Source: Pseudomonadota bacterium (lineage in GTDB: Bacteria; Pseudomonadota; Alphaproteobacteria; Rhizobiales; Hyphomicrobiaceae). From it: a stretch of DNA of 9,628 bases. Position 1 is the stretch's first letter, and every line of letters begins with the position of its first letter. The stretch spans positions 1 to 9,628 of the forward strand of contig JAKAXS010000080.1 of the NCBI GenBank assembly GCA_021816505.1. The letters run 5' to 3'. The notes under the pieces are model-generated. The model was not told the origin of the DNA. It saw nothing but the letters and a program-made list of their open reading frames with translations, and ran no database searches. Positions 7,508-9,628 of the stretch are shown one piece after another. Position numbers and translations under genes: made by a program.

Positions 7508-7536
7508 TTGCCCTCCACCGGCAATTACCCTATACG
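7508..7536 (+). promoter_or_regulatory. Candidate sigma-70 promoter of pyrB
   Basis: TTGCCC at 7508-7513 and TATACG at 7531-7536 are separated by 17 bases, the ideal spacing, with four of six consensus matches each. Only 10 bases separate the -10 from ATG 7547, so transcription would start about 0-5 bases before the ATG. No Shine-Dalgarno sequence is present there. The mRNA may therefore be leaderless or nearly so, a common arrangement in alphaproteobacteria. Confidence 0.45.
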
Positions 7537-7546
7537 CACGCCTTTA

Positions 7547-8500
7547 ATGACATCATTGGCCAAGAAGCAGAAATCGGGCTTCCCCCACCGCCATCTTCTC
7601 TCTTGTGAGAAGCTCACGGTGCCAGAGATCAATTGCATTCTCGACCTCGCGGACAAGAATGCCGACCAGAACCGCAAAGCCAACAAAAAACGCGATGTGC
7701 TCGACGGGCGCACGCTGATCAACCTGTTCTATGAAGCGTCGACCAGGACACAAAGCTCGTTCGAGCTGGCAGGCAAGCGCCTGGGCGCCGACGTCATGAA
7801 CATGAACGTGGCGACCTCGTCGATCACCAAGGGTGAAACCCTGGTCGATACGGCGATGACCCTCAACGCCATGCGGCCGGATATCATCATCGTGCGCCAC
7901 CATGCCGCCGGCGCAGTGGAACTTCTGTCGCAGAAGGTGGACTGCAGCGTCGTCAACGCCGGCGACGGGGCGCACCAGCATCCCACGCAGGCCCTGCTCG
8001 ACGCGCTGACCATCCGCCGCGCGAAGGGCCGCATCGAGGGCCTGACGGTAGCGATCTGCGGTGACATCCTGCACTCGCGCGTCGCCCGCTCCAACATCGA
8101 CGTTTTGACGACGCTGGGGGCTCAGGTCCGCATCGTCGCCCCGTCGACGCTTCTGCCCGCCGCGTCGCACCGGCTCGGCGCGGAAGTGTTCACCGACATG
8201 TGGAAGGGCATCACAGGCGCCGACGTCGTCATGATGCTGCGCCTGCAGCGGGAACGCATGCAGGGCTCGTACGTGCCATCCAGCCGCGAGTTCTATCACT
8301 TCTTCGGCCTCGATCACGAGAAGCTGGCACTCGCCAAGCCCGACGCGCTGATCATGCATCCCGGCCCCATGAATCGCGGCGTAGAGATCGCGTCCACCAT
8401 TGCCGACCACTCCCGCTCCGTCATTCGCGAGCAGGTGGAAATGGGCGTTGCCGTGCGCATGGCCGTGCTCGAAGCGGTCGCCACGCACTTGCCAGTTTGA
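7547..8500 (+). CDS. pyrB: Aspartate carbamoyltransferase, catalytic subunit
   Basis: This protein has 317 residues, the usual length. It catalyses carbamoyl phosphate plus L-aspartate to N-carbamoyl-aspartate, the committed step of pyrimidine synthesis, in the cytoplasm. Motifs: the carbamoyl-phosphate loop ASTRTQSSFELAGKRLGA with S65-T68, the mobile loop SSITKGETLVDT, RHHAAGAV, HQHPTQALLDAL (H145-Q148), CGDILHSRVARSN, MLRLQRERM and HPGPMNRGVEI (271-281). All expected active-site groups are present. I chose ATG 7547; TTG 7508 in frame would add 13 residues but overlaps the probable promoter. The stop is 8 bases before the pyrC-like gene, so the two form an operon. No attenuator is possible in the very short leader, so pyrimidine control by leader attenuation is unlikely. 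Confidence 0.97.
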   Translation: MTSLAKKQKSGFPHRHLLSCEKLTVPEINCILDLADKNADQNRKANKKRDVLDGRTLINLFYEASTRTQSSFELAGKRLGADVMNMNVATSSITKGETLVDTAMTLNAMRPDIIIVRHHAAGAVELLSQKVDCSVVNAGDGAHQHPTQALLDALTIRRAKGRIEGLTVAICGDILHSRVARSNIDVLTTLGAQVRIVAPSTLLPAASHRLGAEVFTDMWKGITGADVVMMLRLQRERMQGSYVPSSREFYHFFGLDHEKLALAKPDALIMHPGPMNRGVEIASTIADHSRSVIREQVEMGVAVRMAVLEAVATHLPV

Positions 8501-8508
8501 GACCGGAT

Positions 8509-9628
8509 ATGCCCAAGCCCACCACCGTCTTCCTGAACGCGCGGCTGATCGATCCGGAAACGGAGCGCGACGAGCCGGGCGGTCTGCTCGTCAAGGACGG
8601 CGTGATCGCCGACCTCGGTCCCCACCTGCGCCGCAACGCGCCCGAAGGCGCGGACGTGATCGATTGCAAGGGCCACGTGGTCTGCCCCGGCATCGTCGAC
8701 GCCCAGGTGTTCACCGGCGAGCCCGGGCAAGAGCATCGCGAGACGTTGAAAACGGCCAGCCAGTCCGCGGCCGCCGGCGGCGTCACCACCATCATCGTCA
8801 TGCCGGACACGCAGCCTGTCATCGATCAGGTGGCGCTCGTCGATTTCATCCAGCGGCGCGCGCGCGACAACGCGCTCGTCCACGTCCACACCATGGCCGC
8901 CATGACGCGCGACCTGAAGGGCGAGGAGATGACCGAGATCGGCCTGCTGAAACGGGCCGGAGCCATCGCCTTCTCGAACGGCAAATCCAGCATCTCCAAC
9001 ACGCGCGTGATGCGCAACGTGCTCAACTATTCGAAGGACTTCGGTGCCCTCATCGTCCATCACACCGAAGATCCCTACCTGAGCAACACCGGCGTCATGA
9101 ACTCCGGCGAGGTCGCGACGCGTCTCGGCCTGCCGGGCGTATCGAAGGTCGCCGAAACGATCGTGCTGGAACGCGACGTGCACCTCGTTGAGATGACGGG
9201 CGCGCGCTATCACGCGGCAACCATCACCTGCGCCGACAGTCTCGACGTCGTGCGCAAGGCGAAGCAGCGCGGCCTCAGCGTCACCTGCGGCGTCACCATC
9301 AATCACCTGACGCTGAACGAGATCGACATCGGCTCGTATCGCACCTTCCTCAAGGTGCGCCCGCCCCTGCGCCACGAGGACGATCGCCAGGCCATGGTGC
9401 GGGGCATCGCGGCCGGTGAGATCGACGTCATCGTATCCAGCCACGACCCGCAAGACGTGGACGTGAAGCGCCGCCCCTTCAGCGAGGCGGCAGACGGCGC
9501 CGTCGGCCTGGAAACGCTCGTGCCGGCTGCCCTGCGCCTGCATCACTCCGGCGACCTGTCGCTGATCGAATTGCTGCGCCCGATGACGATCAATCCCGCC
9601 AAGCTGTTCGGCCTGCCGGGCGGACGCC
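8509..9628 (+). CDS. pyrC: Dihydroorotase-like protein with degenerate metal site (PyrC/PyrX type), 3' end off the window
   Basis: 373 residues are visible, of about 430 expected. The fold is that of class I dihydroorotase in the amidohydrolase superfamily, judging by GLLVKDGVI, HVVCPGIVDA, EPGQEHRETLKTAS, AAAGGVTTIIVMPDT and FSEAADGAVGLETLVPAALR. The metal and catalytic residues are largely gone. The DxHxH motif reads DAQVF (64-68), and its following Arg is G70. The metal aspartate of the FxDDG region reads FSNGK (155-159). TPHHL reads INHL (N265-H266). TDHAPH reads SSHDPQ (310-315), losing the catalytic Asp. HHTED (184-188) keeps its His. The likely role is therefore structural, supporting PyrB assembly, as known for the Pseudomonas pyrC' product; this is inference. 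Active enzyme would be encoded elsewhere. It lies 8 bases after pyrB, with only a weak ribosome site (GGA). Confidence 0.85.
   Translation, partial: MPKPTTVFLNARLIDPETERDEPGGLLVKDGVIADLGPHLRRNAPEGADVIDCKGHVVCPGIVDAQVFTGEPGQEHRETLKTASQSAAAGGVTTIIVMPDTQPVIDQVALVDFIQRRARDNALVHVHTMAAMTRDLKGEEMTEIGLLKRAGAIAFSNGKSSISNTRVMRNVLNYSKDFGALIVHHTEDPYLSNTGVMNSGEVATRLGLPGVSKVAETIVLERDVHLVEMTGARYHAATITCADSLDVVRKAKQRGLSVTCGVTINHLTLNEIDIGSYRTFLKVRPPLRHEDDRQAMVRGIAAGEIDVIVSSHDPQDVDVKRRPFSEAADGAVGLETLVPAALRLHHSGDLSLIELLRPMTINPAKLFGLPGGR

Noticed and set aside
5892..7547. A 551-codon open frame antisense to the aidB-like gene.
   Set aside because: Its product is rich in Arg, His and Gln with no family motif, and it mirrors a gene whose full-length homology is clear. 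It is a third-position GC shadow.
7533..7548. A possible Ada-box-like sequence on the minus strand upstream of the aidB-like gene (ATTAAAGGCGTGCG).
   Set aside because: It resembles the E. coli AAT-N6-GCAA pattern only loosely, lacks the terminal GCAA, and sits at the pyrB start codon.
8314..9546. A 410-codon antisense frame over the end of pyrB and the pyrC-like gene.
   Set aside because: His/Asp/Val-rich shadow of two well-supported genes, with no recognisable domain.

Overview
The window is GC-rich with strong GC bias at third codon positions. Its genes read as a chromosomal segment of an alphaproteobacterium, most likely Hyphomicrobiales. The main reasons are the alphaproteobacterial form of PyrB with a metal-site-degenerate dihydroorotase-like partner, a RuvX with an N-terminal extension, and intergenic palindromes of the CCTGGCCGGGCTTGACCCGG type that are common in that order. 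The genus cannot be settled from the sequence alone.

Layout, left to right. (1) 1-2157, minus strand: a membrane protein fused to a spermidine-synthase-like domain, its 3' end cut by the window edge. (2) 2158-2364: a 207-base divergent intergenic region. (3) 2365-2865, plus: ruvX/yqgF. (4) 3030-4244, plus: a PcfJ-like protein of unknown role. (5) 4245-4987: a 743-base gene-free stretch holding two identical 120-base units, each a pair of inverted REP-like hairpins (BIME-like), and a third partial unit. (6) 4988-5758, plus: a DUF599 membrane protein. (7) 5760-7460, minus: an AidB-type acyl-CoA dehydrogenase, tail to tail with DUF599 with a one-base gap. (8) 7461-7546: a short divergent promoter region. 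(9) 7547-8500, plus: pyrB. (10) 8509 to the right edge, plus: a pyrC-like gene whose product has lost most dihydroorotase metal ligands.

How the genes fit together. The only clear functional unit is pyrB-pyrC-like, for pyrimidine biosynthesis. The second protein is probably a structural partner of aspartate transcarbamoylase rather than an active dihydroorotase, as described for the Pseudomonas pyrB-pyrC' (PyrX) pair. ruvX is a housekeeping gene that, from memory, lies near pyrBC in many Hyphomicrobiales. The PcfJ-like, DUF599 and aidB genes and the repeat array look like variable cargo between them. I see no phage, IS, integrase, CRISPR, toxin-antitoxin or RNA gene. I found no convincing new multi-gene system; the points most worth following are the degenerate dihydroorotase, the chromosomal PcfJ-like protein and the tandem BIME array.
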